Below are positions 9,162 through 19,000 of a DNA stretch of 64,000 bases, piece by piece. The notes under the pieces were generated by a model, which saw only the letters and a program-made list of their open reading frames with translations, was not told where the DNA came from and did not search any database. Position 1 is the stretch's first letter, and each line of letters starts with the position of its first letter. This DNA comes from Paenibacillus wynnii (lineage in GTDB: Bacteria; Bacillota; Bacilli; Paenibacillales; Paenibacillaceae). Where the stretch lies: NCBI RefSeq assembly GCF_000757885.1, contig NZ_JQCR01000002.1, positions 62,001 through 126,000 of the forward strand. Direction: 5' to 3'. The translations under genes were made by a program, and so were the position numbers.

Positions 9162-10065
9162 CACCCCCGATCAATTTCAGAAAATAATCTTCCAGCGAAT
9201 GTTGCTTTTTAATTAGGCTCTCCAGCTCCACGTCTGCTGTGACAAGGGCCTTGTTCAACTCACGTTGAGAGATTCCCTCATAAATACGAATCGTTCGAGG
9301 ATCAAGCACCTTGAAATTCGATAACCCAAGCTTGTGCTCAAGCACATAAACCGCTTTGCTGGTCTCATCCGTAATCAGTTCCATATACTCCGTATTCTGG
9401 CCGCGGATGGACTTCATCGCTACTTCTTCTACTAATACACCTTCACGAATCACACCGATTGTATCCGCAATCTGTTCAATTTCAGCCAAAATATGACTGG
9501 AGACCAGCAGGGTCATCTGATACTCCTGGCTTAGCATCCGAAACACCTCACGCATCTCCTTAATTCCGACCGGGTCCAGACCATTTATGGGCTCATCCAG
9601 TATAAGCAATTCCGGTTTGGTCATAACGGCTCTTGCAATGCCTAGGCGCTGCTTCATTCCTAGTGAGAACTGCTTTACAGGCTTGTTATCGATCCCTGTA
9701 AGCTTTACCAGTTCCAGCGCTTCACCAATCGCCTGTGGATTATAATAGCCCATGTACTCTCCATGCAGGATCAGGTTTTCTTTTGCGGTCAGCTTGTCGT
9801 AGAACACCGGGTATTCTATAATACAGCCCATCCGTTTCAGCATTTCGTAGGATCGATCCGTCATTTTTTCTCCGAAAAATTCAATCTCCCCGTTCGTTGG
9901 TTTTACGAGATTGGTGATCATCTTCATGACCGTTGTTTTACCGGCTCCGTTCGGGCCTAGAAATCCGTAGATTTCACCCTGCTTAATATTCATATTCACA
10001 TTGCTTACGGCTTCTTTGCCCTGATAAACTTTTGTGAGATTCCTTGTTCGCAGTATGGTTGTCAT
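9148..10065 (-). CDS. ABC transporter ATP-binding protein, BcrA-like
   Basis: This 305-residue ATPase energises the permease encoded next to it. Walker A (GPNGAGKTT), the signature FSLGMKQRLGIA and Walker B (LLILDEPINGLDP) followed by SSHILAEIEQ are all intact. A C-terminal extension of about 90 residues, typical of BcrA-type ATPases, follows. AAGGGGA lies eleven bases before the ATG. The gene is 109 bp downstream of the sensor kinase gene, an arrangement often seen where the kinase-regulator pair controls an antibiotic-resistance transporter. Confidence 0.85.
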   Translation of the reverse strand: MTTILRTRNLTKVYQGKEAVSNVNMNIKQGEIYGFLGPNGAGKTTVMKMITNLVKPTNGEIEFFGEKMTDRSYEMLKRMGCIIEYPVFYDKLTAKENLILHGEYMGYYNPQAIGEALELVKLTGIDNKPVKQFSLGMKQRLGIARAVMTKPELLILDEPINGLDPVGIKEMREVFRMLSQEYQMTLLVSSHILAEIEQIADTIGVIREGVLVEEVAMKSIRGQNTEYMELITDETSKAVYVLEHKLGLSNFKVLDPRTIRIYEGISQRELNKALVTADVELESLIKKQHSLEDYFLKLIGGDGVA

Positions 10066-10174
10066 TTCCGCTGTCCCCTTTGGCTTTTGTTCTTGTTTTC
10101 TATATTTTTATTGTACACAGCGGAATTTTCTTTTTTATTACTCAATTCTTACGTAATTCTTAAGTTCTACTCTA

Positions 10175-11122
10175 TCAGAATCGCAGTCTTCGAAAAGATA
10201 CCGTAAATACCGTTTGGACATATGGTTGACTTGTCAGTTTGATCGTGCCGTTCATTTGCTCCGTTAGCCTTTTCGTAATCGTTAAGCCTAGTCCGCTGCC
10301 TTGATACTCTCGGTTTCTTGAATCCTCAAGGGTATACAGCCGCTCGAACACCTTATCCTGATGCGACTCCGAAATGCCCTTTCCCCGATCCCAAACCTCT
10401 ATGTATGCGTTCTGTTCATCACTATATAGCTTTAAACCGAGCACACCGCCGGCATCTCCGTATGAAATCGCATTGGAAAGCAAATTGGAGAGAACCCGGT
10501 CCAAAGCCTCGTCATTGCCCATTATGTAAAGTGCCGTATCGGAAATATCAATCTCCACCTCACTGCCTTTAGCCGTTAAGAGATCGTAGAAGGACAGGAT
10601 ATTCCTCCGGCATACTTCACCCAGCTCTACCCGTGAAAGAGGGATATCCCGGTCCCCGGATTCCAACTTTGCTAGGTCAAAAAAGGTATTCATCAGTATG
10701 ATCACTTGATCCGCTTTCTGATGAATGGTGTGCAAGATACGTTCACGCTCTGAAGCTGACATCGTCTCGTCATGCATTATCGTCTCTATATAACCGAGCA
10801 CAACCGTTAGAGGTGTCTTCAGATCATGAGAGATATTGGACAGCATGTTGCGCATAGATTTCTCCAGCTTGACCCGCTCTATCGCCCCCTTATGATTCGT
10901 ATCAAGCAGGTTGTTCAAGTCGGTTAGCAATAGTTGCAGTTCTTGATTACTGCTGAATAGAAGCAATCGTTCGCGTGTGCCCTGAGTCATGATGCTGTTC
11001 AGTTTCTCATGGATATATCCTAGCTGTCGTGAAGACTCACGAGCATTCCTATACTGCCAAATAATTATAAGCAGTAGGCACACAATCACAATAGGTAAGA
11101 GGGTACTCACAACCGTAATCAT
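10175..11122 (-). CDS. Membrane sensor histidine kinase
   Basis: The 315-residue kinase begins with one membrane segment (VVSTLLPIVIVCLLLIII), then a short linker, a HisKA domain with SHDLKTPLTVVLGY and a HATPase with NLLSNAISYG, DRGKGIS and GSGLGLTIT. It lacks a sizeable extracellular sensor domain. The ATG at 11122 overlaps the regulator's stop codon as ATGA, which fixes the start and implies coupled translation. It likely phosphorylates the regulator encoded just upstream and controls the ABC exporter downstream. Confidence 0.85.
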   Translation of the reverse strand: MITVVSTLLPIVIVCLLLIIIWQYRNARESSRQLGYIHEKLNSIMTQGTRERLLLFSSNQELQLLLTDLNNLLDTNHKGAIERVKLEKSMRNMLSNISHDLKTPLTVVLGYIETIMHDETMSASERERILHTIHQKADQVIILMNTFFDLAKLESGDRDIPLSRVELGEVCRRNILSFYDLLTAKGSEVEIDISDTALYIMGNDEALDRVLSNLLSNAISYGDAGGVLGLKLYSDEQNAYIEVWDRGKGISESHQDKVFERLYTLEDSRNREYQGSGLGLTITKRLTEQMNGTIKLTSQPYVQTVFTVSFRRLRF

Positions 11123-11844
11123 GGTGCAAATTCTCCCAGCTTGTATCCGATCCCCCACAGCGTCTTGATGAATTTTGGACGGGAAGGATCATCCTCTATT
11201 TTTTCGCGCAATCTGCGCATATGTACATTGATGACATTCTCATCCCCGTAATACTCATCCGCCCATACGACGCCATAGATCTGCGCTTTCGTAAATACCC
11301 GCCCCGGATGGGTCACGAACAACTTGAGAATCTGAAATTCCTTGGCGGTCAGCTTCACCTCTACTCCGTACTTCTGTGCTGAGAAATTATCCAAATCCAC
11401 CGTCAAACCGTGAAGGGTAACCCTTTTCTGAGGTAGTAGATCAGGTTCATTGCCCTGACCGCTTGATGAAGCATATCCAGCCCTTCGTATAGCAGCCTTC
11501 ACCCTTGCCGCCAGCTCGATCATGGAGAACGGCTTGGTGATATAATCGTCTGCCCCGAAGCCAAGTCCCAGCGCCTTATCTACATCGCTGTCCTTGGCCG
11601 ACATTATAAGAACAGGAACCAAACTACTGGCCCGAATGGTCTGTAGAATATCTGTTCCGCTGCGTTTTGGCAGCATCAGGTCAAGAAGAATAAGATCAAA
11701 TGCACTGCTTCTGCTGCGAAAAATCATCTCTGCTGCTTCCCCGTCGAATGCCGTTTCTACCTCGAAGCTTTCTTTTACTAAATAGGACCTAACCATTTCA
11801 CTAATGGCCTCATCGTCCTCGATTAGCAATATGCGCTGTTGCAT
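11119..11844 (-). CDS. OmpR-family response regulator
   Basis: The 241-residue protein has a receiver domain (LLIEDDEAI acidic pair, phospho-acceptor in LILLDLMLPKRSG, invariant Lys in DYITKPFS). It also has a C-terminal winged helix (LTAKEFQILKLF; VINVHMRRLREKIE). TTGGAGGAGA precedes the ATG. It is the first gene of a four-gene same-strand cluster (regulator, kinase, ATPase, permease) and is the probable activator of the exporter genes. Confidence 0.9.
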   Translation of the reverse strand: MQQRILLIEDDEAISEMVRSYLVKESFEVETAFDGEAAEMIFRSRSSAFDLILLDLMLPKRSGTDILQTIRASSLVPVLIMSAKDSDVDKALGLGFGADDYITKPFSMIELAARVKAAIRRAGYASSSGQGNEPDLLPQKRVTLHGLTVDLDNFSAQKYGVEVKLTAKEFQILKLFVTHPGRVFTKAQIYGVVWADEYYGDENVINVHMRRLREKIEDDPSRPKFIKTLWGIGYKLGEFAP

Positions 11845-11879
11845 GGTTTCTCCTCCAACTAATCACTTATTTTAGCCAC

Positions 11880-11996
11880 CTACACTCTTAATCTTGTCTT
11901 CAAGTTCACCAAAACATTGATAAAAAATAGATAGAATGGATACAGAATCAATATCCCGATGGCGATCAATCCGCTTATCGGATTAGAATCATCCAT
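11880..11996 (-). CDS. Small membrane ORF, probable continuation of the upstream frame
   Basis: A 38-codon frame begins ATGGATGATTCT, in a different frame from, and overlapping, the end of the 73-residue ORF at 11975-12196. It encodes one hydrophobic segment (GLIAIGILILYPFYLFFI) and ends LKTRLRV. It has no ribosome site of its own. A one-base change near 11993 would fuse it to the upstream ORF as a two- or three-helix protein of about 110 residues. Confidence 0.35.
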   Translation of the reverse strand: MDDSNPISGLIAIGILILYPFYLFFINVLVNLKTRLRV

Positions 11997-12196
11997 TTAT
12001 TTGCGGTATACAGAAAAATGATCGTTGAAATTATAAAACCGACGTAATTATATATATCGATAATCCTATTTACTTTTTCTAAATCCCAGCCTGTAACTCT
12101 ACTTATACGGTATACATTCAACATGAGCTCAAGATATATAAATAACGGAAAGGCAAAAATAATGCTCATCAAATTCAGTCTTACAAACCATTTCAT
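11975..12196 (-). CDS. Small membrane protein, probably frameshifted
   Basis: The 73-residue frame encodes two hydrophobic segments (LMSIIFAFPLFIYLELML and YNYVGFIISTIIFLYTA). It has a good ribosome site (AAGGAGG, eleven bases upstream of the ATG). It ends abruptly at NKWMILIR, exactly where another frame opens that continues as a membrane segment. The pair looks like a single gene broken by a one-base indel. No family was recognised. It lies upstream of the two-component operon and on the same strand. Confidence 0.5.
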   Translation of the reverse strand: MKWFVRLNLMSIIFAFPLFIYLELMLNVYRISRVTGWDLEKVNRIIDIYNYVGFIISTIIFLYTANKWMILIR

Positions 12197-12317
12197 CCCT
12201 AATAGATCCTCCTTAGAAGCCCACTGAAAGAACAGAATTCAGAAAACATTTGTTAAAGTATACCAATGATAGCCTCCGCTGTGCATCCCCCTTAGAGCAG
12301 CGTAGGGATTTAGAGAG

Positions 12318-12348
12318 TTATAATGGCCTTCCCTCACCCATATACATA
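12318..12348 (+). promoter_or_regulatory. Possible sigma-E promoter of spoVR
   Basis: TTATAAT at 12318-12324 and TATACATA at 12341-12348 loosely match the mother-cell sigma-E elements (KMATATT and CATACAMT). They are 16 bp apart and 55 bp upstream of the spoVR start. In B. subtilis spoVR is sigma-E dependent (family knowledge); the match here is weak. Confidence 0.3.
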
Positions 12349-12403
12349 AGAAGAACAGCTCTGCCAGAACGAGGTACTTTGAGTCGAAAGGAGAGATGGG
12401 TTC

Positions 12404-13237
12404 ATGCCCGGTGAGGAAATACAAGCGCTTGAGCGATCAATTGCTGAAATCACGGAGATTGCATCCGGCTTCGGCCTCGATTTTTTCCCAATGCGTTACG
12501 AAATATGTCCTGCAGATATTATTTATACATTTGGTGCCTATGGAATGCCGACCCGTTTTGGACATTGGAGTTTCGGAAAAACTTTTCATAAAATGAAATC
12601 ACAATATGATTTCGGACTAAGTAAAATATACGAACTCGTCATTAACTCCAACCCGTGTTATGCATTCCTGCTGGACGGAAATACACTTATACAAAATAAA
12701 CTGATTGTTGCACACGTTCTGGCTCACTGCGATTTCTTCAAAAATAATGCGCGCTTCTCCATGTCTAACCGGGATATGGTCGAGAGTATGGCAGCTACAG
12801 CTGAGCGGATCGCCGCCTATTCTGTAACCTATGGCACTCAGACTGTAGAGAGCTTTATCGACGCTGTCCTCGCCATACAGGAGCATATTGATCCCAGCCT
12901 CATTAAGCCGCAAAAGTTGGGCAAGGGTCACCTGCTAGAGTTAAAAATGATGGAGCGCAAGGAAGCCTCAAAGGGTACTAAAGCAACGACAAATAATCCA
13001 TACAGCGAGCTGTGGGATCTAGACAAATCTGCAGCTATTAATCCGAATCAAGCGGGCGGTAATATGATCTTCCCCCCAGATCCGGAGAAGGATATGGTTT
13101 GGTTCATCCAGCAATATTCCACCGTATTAGAGGATTGGCAGCGCGACATTATGACGATGCTGCATGATGAGATGCTCTACTTCTGGCCGCAGATGGAGAC
13201 CAAGATCATGAACGAAGGCTGGGCTTCGGTCAGCTAA
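12404..13237 (+). pseudogene. spoVR: spoVR, 5' part (codons 1-275), interrupted by the element
   Basis: SpoVR is a sporulation protein needed for normal spore cortex. The frame starts at ATG 12404 with AAAGGAG ten bases upstream. It matches SpoVR through the conserved MNEGWAS motif and then ends two codons later (V, S, stop) in element sequence. The family is about 465 residues long, while this product is 277. The missing 189 codons are found in frame at 36826-37395. Joining at the shared 17-bp core gives 464 codons. The gene is therefore split, not decayed: no stops or frameshifts are visible in either half. As it stands the truncated product lacks the conserved C-terminal domain and is probably inactive. 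Confidence 0.93.
13212..13228. repeat. Left attachment core (attL) in spoVR
   Basis: The core is ACGAAGGCTGGGCTTCG, identical to 36809-36825. It encodes part of NEGWAS in spoVR. CGAAG and CTTCG form an inverted pair centred on T13220-G13221, which is the likely crossover dinucleotide for a serine recombinase. Confidence 0.9.
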
Positions 13238-13244
13238 GGTGCTT
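13233..13244. repeat. Element-side attachment arm, left
   Basis: GCTAAGGTGCTT is the exact inverted complement of AAGCACCTTAGC at 36794-36805. In the excised circle the two arms would flank the core symmetrically, 24 bp apart, centred on the same TG as the core dyad. Confidence 0.8.
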
Positions 13245-13270
13245 AGAAAAAAGACACCTCTTCAGGTGTC
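13245..13270 (-). terminator. Terminator of the hsd operon
   Basis: On the minus strand GACACCTGAAGAGGTGTC is followed by TTTTTTC. The hairpin overlaps the last codons of hsdS and would also stop leftward transcription entering spoVR. Confidence 0.85.
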
Positions 13271-14569
13271 CTTGACTAAAATGTTCTTAAGTAACTCTAA
13301 TGCACTTTCTTCATTTAAATTATTTGTTCCAAGTTCACTGCGAAAAGCTTTAGACAGAATAGAACTTTCTAAGCGATTAATTTTTTCAGTAAGGTCAATA
13401 CAATTTCTTGTTTTTTCTTCTTTATTTAAGATTAAGTTTAGCATACGGACAATTTCTATTTGTTCTTCTATTTTGGGTAACGGTACAAGCACATTCTTAA
13501 CGTCCTGTTGGTTAATACTTGCTTGATTCACTGCATGCTTTGCGTTTTTTCTAAGTTCTTCAAGTCCTTTGTAAGAATTAAGATATAAAATCAAAAATTC
13601 TGGTATAACCTTATCATTTATTTTTAATCTCATAACATTGCTTTCAAACACAGCGGGTTCAACTAAATTTCTCACCAAAGCCGATTTCCCCAAATATTCA
13701 ATACTATTAACCCTATTTATAATCACATCATTATTATTCAATCCATAAAGGGTTATTTCATTTTCCTCTAACTGTAACCTCTTTAAAGTTTCCCATTCCT
13801 TTATCTCACCGTTATAGAAACTGTCAATCCTAACAATTAATGTCCCTTCCCCATAAGCATCCTTAGCTTTATATAATCCATTTTGAGGACCCTCTTCAAT
13901 TAAATCCCCAAGTTTTTTCTGATCTAAATTGAAGTTCATATTTTTCTGCTCGCGCCAATTTGCCGTCAATTCCCCACGAAAAGCCTTATCCAAAATTGCC
14001 GATCGACGAAGTTCGAATGTTTCTTTGGCTTCTTCAATCATTTGTTTGGCTTGATTGATTTTATGCAATAGTCTTTCGACTTTGTCAGCAATTCGTTTTT
14101 GTTCACTCAGTGGTGGGATAGCTACTTTTTGTTTATAGGCATCCTCTCGATTAAGCCCTGGTATTGCAGTAGATCTATTTAATTTTTTCAAATTTATCGT
14201 TAACAGTAAATAATATAAATACCTATAATGCAATTGTCCCAATGGTTTAACATAATAAGTAGTATCTATTGGCCATCCTGATTCCTCAAACCAACTAACT
14301 TCTCCATGTGATCCTTTTCGACCAACTACTATTACTGGGCCTTCTATTAAGAATTCATCATGAAAGCCTACAATACCATTAGAACCAAAAACAGGGTAAC
14401 CTTCATTACTCCGTTGTGAAGCAGGAAGACTCTTTCCGTAAATAAATTCAGCAATGCTCCCTAAAGTAACCCACATCCAATTCTCTGGCACCTTATAAGG
14501 CTGCTCATCTTCAGGAACTAGCGCCTCTTGCAGCAATTCCTCTGTTGACTTCCCTTTATTCTTGCTCAT
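13262..14569 (-). CDS. hsdS: Type I restriction specificity subunit HsdS
   Basis: This 435-residue subunit sets the DNA target of the type I restriction-modification complex. It has two target-recognition halves, the first opening with WVTLGSIAEFIYGKSLP and the second near KKLGDLIEEGPQNGLYKA. Each is followed by a conserved helical spacer (IPPLSEQKRIADKVERLL and LPKIEEQIEIVRMLN). It overlaps the methyltransferase gene by four bases (ATGA). The complete two-domain layout suggests a working subunit with a bipartite target, which cannot be predicted from sequence alone. Confidence 0.9.
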   Translation of the reverse strand: MSKNKGKSTEELLQEALVPEDEQPYKVPENWMWVTLGSIAEFIYGKSLPASQRSNEGYPVFGSNGIVGFHDEFLIEGPVIVVGRKGSHGEVSWFEESGWPIDTTYYVKPLGQLHYRYLYYLLLTINLKKLNRSTAIPGLNREDAYKQKVAIPPLSEQKRIADKVERLLHKINQAKQMIEEAKETFELRRSAILDKAFRGELTANWREQKNMNFNLDQKKLGDLIEEGPQNGLYKAKDAYGEGTLIVRIDSFYNGEIKEWETLKRLQLEENEITLYGLNNNDVIINRVNSIEYLGKSALVRNLVEPAVFESNVMRLKINDKVIPEFLILYLNSYKGLEELRKNAKHAVNQASINQQDVKNVLVPLPKIEEQIEIVRMLNLILNKEEKTRNCIDLTEKINRLESSILSKAFRSELGTNNLNEESALELLKNILVKDT

Positions 14570-16050
14570 ACATTATACTCTCCACGCACTTCAGCAACCT
14601 GAAATAACTCTTGACGATCTTCAGTGACATACTCAGGCTTATTTTCTACCGCCTTAAGCTCCGCCACAACTTCAAGAAGCAATGTCATTGCCTCATCCAG
14701 CTTCGCAATAGCTTCTTCAGCCGAATCAATCGGGTCAGGCAAATCATCATAAGCAGACAAAGACTCATCCGCAATCAATCCGATATCTAAGCTGTCGTCC
14801 TTCTTACGAATATCCTCACGTGTAAACACGTTAAATCTTTCGTCTTGCACACTATTTCGCTCAGTAGCTGTATAAGCCTCCATAAACGCATCAAAATGAG
14901 CAGTCGTAAAAGGAGTTCGTTTCCCGAATTTAGGCATGTTTGTTCGTAAGTCATACACCCAAACGTCTTTCGTATTGTCCTTATCCGTCTTCTCACGTGT
15001 GAAGAACAAAACATTCGTCTTTACCCCTTGAGCATAAAAAATCCCCGTAGGCAGTCGCAGGATGGTGTGCAGATTACACTTGTTCATCAAGTCCTCGCGA
15101 ATCTTCGCTCCGACTCCACCTTCAAATAATACATTATCAGGAAGAACAACCGCAGCGCGGGCTTTGCCGTTTGCATTTAACGCCCGATAGATATGTTGCA
15201 AGAAGTTCAACTGCTTGTTAGAAGTTGTAAAAGTTAAATCATCACGGGTAAGTCCTTCTCCCCCTTGTTTGGTACCGAACGGAGGATTAGTCAAAATAAC
15301 ATCGAAATTCTTCAAACTTTTTCCTAAATCGGAAAGAGTATCACCTAACATAATATCCCCATGAAGATCATGGAGCATCGCATTCATCATCGCTAAGCGA
15401 TGGGTATCTTTAACTAACTCAACTCCAGTGAAGGCTTCATTTCTTTGAAACTCGGCTTCTTTTTCACTGAGATCAAAATATTCATCAGTCTTACTACGCA
15501 TATGGCTATCAGCAGCAATCATAAATCCAAATGTTCCTGCGGCAGGGTCATTACAGCGTTCGCCTGGCTTGGGATCAACAAGCTTAACAATGACATCGAT
15601 CAATGGACGCGGCGTAAAATATTGCCCCGCACCCGATTTGGTTTCACTCGCATTTTTCTCCAGTAGACCCTCGTAGAGATCCCCAAGTCCTTCTTCTTTC
15701 GCGCTGTACCAGTCTAGCTGATCTATAGATCGCACGATTTTTTCCAGATTCTTAGGTTCATCAATGTTAGATGAGGCGTTCATATAGATCTGTTTGATAA
15801 TCCCGTTACCCTCTTGACCTAATTCAAGCAGCAGTCGGCGATAATGAGTTGTTAGTTCCAAACCGTGCCGTTGCTCTAACGAATCCCAACGATATTGTTC
15901 AGGAATAATTCCCTCATTATCCGTTTCCTTCATCATTTTAAGAAAAAGAAGATAAGTTAATTCTGTTACATATTGGTGATACGTGATTCCATCGTCACGC
16001 AGTACATTACATAAGTTCCAAAGCTTCTGTACGATTTCCTGATTTCTCAT
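14566..16050 (-). CDS. hsdM: Type I DNA methyltransferase HsdM
   Basis: The 494-residue modification subunit transfers a methyl group from S-adenosylmethionine to adenine in the HsdS target. Motif I (DPAAGTFGFM) and the catalytic NPPF motif (LTNPPFGTKQGG) are intact. An N-terminal helical domain precedes them, as usual for N6_N4_Mtase proteins. It starts three bases after the hsdR stop codon and overlaps hsdS by four bases, so all three subunits come from one transcript. Confidence 0.92.
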   Translation of the reverse strand: MRNQEIVQKLWNLCNVLRDDGITYHQYVTELTYLLFLKMMKETDNEGIIPEQYRWDSLEQRHGLELTTHYRRLLLELGQEGNGIIKQIYMNASSNIDEPKNLEKIVRSIDQLDWYSAKEEGLGDLYEGLLEKNASETKSGAGQYFTPRPLIDVIVKLVDPKPGERCNDPAAGTFGFMIAADSHMRSKTDEYFDLSEKEAEFQRNEAFTGVELVKDTHRLAMMNAMLHDLHGDIMLGDTLSDLGKSLKNFDVILTNPPFGTKQGGEGLTRDDLTFTTSNKQLNFLQHIYRALNANGKARAAVVLPDNVLFEGGVGAKIREDLMNKCNLHTILRLPTGIFYAQGVKTNVLFFTREKTDKDNTKDVWVYDLRTNMPKFGKRTPFTTAHFDAFMEAYTATERNSVQDERFNVFTREDIRKKDDSLDIGLIADESLSAYDDLPDPIDSAEEAIAKLDEAMTLLLEVVAELKAVENKPEYVTEDRQELFQVAEVRGEYNV

Positions 16051-16053
16051 TAT

Positions 16054-19000
16054 TTAAGCTTGCTCCTTCTCTCTAGGTGGGTATAGCGCAACGTTTATTG
16101 TAGCAACAATCTCGTCCAATTGACCATCAAAAATTTTATTTAACTGTTTATATCCGCCTTTGCTGCGGAAAGGTTCCACGTCGAATGCTTTTTCTGGACT
16201 TGGGTCCAACACGGATTCTTGCAGCAATTGCTTCTCGATCCGTTTCAACCAGTCCTTTTGTACCTTGGGCCAAACTCTCATCCCATAAATTTTCTTCATG
16301 GCGTTCTCGATCCGTTCCTCATGACTGATCAGCGGATCTCCAAGAGCCTGCTGTCGGATAAAGCTGATAATGTCTGCGGCAATATCCTGCTGCTTCGTAT
16401 CGCGCCATGCCGTTTGCAGGTTCTTTTCCGTAAACCCTTTCTGATCCAGGATTACACGAAGCTTCCGCAGCTCTTCACGGGTTAGATCATTCGGACGTGT
16501 GCAAATAATATATAATGCTGGAATCAGGTTCAGGTTCTCTCGTATAAAACCGTTGAAGCCTTCTAAGTAATCTTCAGGTTTCTGAGCATCACCGTAGCCG
16601 CGTGTAACACCAATCAATTTATCTTGGTGATTAGAAATATACTGTCGGCTATGCCGTCCCCGATTCTCTTCAATGAATTGAAGTAGCTGGGGTTTGCTCA
16701 ACAAAGCTTTGCTTACCTGATCCACACTTGTCTTCTTAATCTCGTCTATAAATTCATCGACACTTTCGCCATCTGATAAAGCCTTGAAATCATCGTGATC
16801 CTGTGGGGTCCAGCGCTGCTTCTTCCGCTGCATTTTGGCGACAATCTCTTCTTGATGCGACTTGATATGGTGCTCAATCCGCATCTGTTTCAGCTCATCA
16901 ACTAGTAGATCAAGAGTGACCTGCGGTCTCGTCACTACAGGCTTCATATCCGTATAAGGCTTCAACGATTCATATATCCCCACGGCATCATAGATCATAA
17001 AATGATCCTTGCTAATTTCATCACAGCGACGCGTAGCCCGTCCTAACATTTGTTCATACAGGATACGGGAGCGAACTCGCCGTAAGAAAACCACATGAGA
17101 GATACTTGGGATATCAATGCCAGTCGTGAGCAGATCCACGGTAACAACGATGCTCGGAAGTCGCTCATTTTTGAACAATTTAATCGCATGTAGAGGATCT
17201 TTAATCGAACCTGTAATTTTCAGAATGGCGCTATCGTCCACAGGCCCGTAAACCTTCTCAAGCTCTTCCTTAAAAATCCGAACCACCATATCTGCATGAT
17301 CATCGGTTGCTGCGAAGATCAAAGTCTTTCCGTCCGCCTCAGGATCGATGTATTTAGTGAGTGCCTCCAGGACTACGCGATTGAAGTTCTCGGTGATCAC
17401 TGTTTTATTGAATTGTGTTACTTCAAGGTTGACCTCATCCTCCAGCAATTCTTTCTCCACGGTCCCTGAACTCACGTTATAGACAGCAATTTCTTCCCCG
17501 ATTTGCCACTTGATGCCGTTCTTCTTCAACTCTGTTTCAAATAGGACAGGGGGCTCGTGATCAATAAGATAGCCATCAATAACCGCTTCGCGGTATGAGT
17601 AGTTAACAATCGACTTATCAAAAATCTCCACAGTATGAAGAGCGGGGGTGGCAGTCAACCCTATACGAACAGCATCAAAGTAATCCAGTACCTTCCGATA
17701 CTTACTCACATAATCGGCATGATCACGGAACTCCAACTCAATCTCCGTCATTTCCTTATCCAGCGTATAACCTCGGTGGGCTTCATCCACTATGATGCAA
17801 TCATACTGATCTACGGAAGGAATACCTTTATCATCGTCACTATAAAATAGTCGTTTCACCATGCCCTGAACGGTAGCAATCTGAACCTTCGTTTCCGTAT
17901 TCGGCTTCTTGTCATCCAGCGTTTGGAGTTCGAAAATTTCTGTAAACGAATGATAGCTTTCCAGTTTGGAATCTTTAAACGCCGCTTCAGCCTGACGGCC
18001 TAATGCGGAACGGTCAACCAGGAACAGTATTCTCTTAAAGCGATTATGTTTAATCAGACGATAAATCAACCCAATGGCCATTCTAGTTTTGCCTGTCCCT
18101 GTCGCCATGGCTACCAAGATTCTACGCTGTCCAGCTTCTATGGCGTGTTCTACGGCTAAAATTGCATTCTCCTGATATTCACGCAAATGAAGATAATCCA
18201 GCGATTCATCGCGGAGATCCTTCGTTGCCTGTTCTATATCTTGCTGTAAGAGTTCTTTCAGACCTTCAGGCGAATACCATGTTTGCAATACTCTGGAGTG
18301 ATTTGTAGGCTTACGAGCATCAAGGAACCATATACCTGACTTTTGCTCAAGCTGTCTCAAATATGGACGGCCGTTGGTTGCAAAGAGAAACGGTACCTGA
18401 TAGTTACCCCACGGTCCATGAATAACTTCGTCACCATGTTTAATAACATACGAGGCATATTTCTTCGCCTGTTCAATATCCGCTTGAACGTCTTTGCTCT
18501 GCCTTTTAGCTTCGACTATAGCAATCAGTTCCATTCCATAGAATAAAGCATAATCCGCAAATCCGTTCTTCAGTGGCCATTCCGCGATAGCTAGAAACTT
18601 TCCCTTTTCAGGTCGAGTACCCGCGCTAAAACGCAATTGTAAAGTATCTGCTTCCCAACCAGCCAGACGAAGTTTCTCGTCAATAATTACGCGAGTTTCG
18701 GCTTCGGTGAGCACTAATGCGCTACCTAGTTTTCTTGCTTTAGAATGGCGCTTCTGCTTCTCATCCTGAGACTTCTGGTCTTGTAACTGGCTTAGCTTCA
18801 ATAGCTCCTGTTCCAAGTGCTGTACTTTGGATTCGTAGGAATCGGCTAGCTGCTGTAATTGCTCCTGATTTTGGGAATCCTCTACGTTGGTTGGCTCTGT
18901 GTATTCAGGTGCAGTAAAGTCCCATTCACCATACACCTGCATAAACCATACGGCTAATCGGAAGGTCATATGTAGCAAAGCCTTAGCTTCTTCCGTCGTT

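Noticed and set aside
12404..13237. The 277-residue SpoVR as a naturally short protein
   Set aside because: The break is exactly at a recombination core, and the missing 189 codons are found intact and in frame 23.6 kb away.
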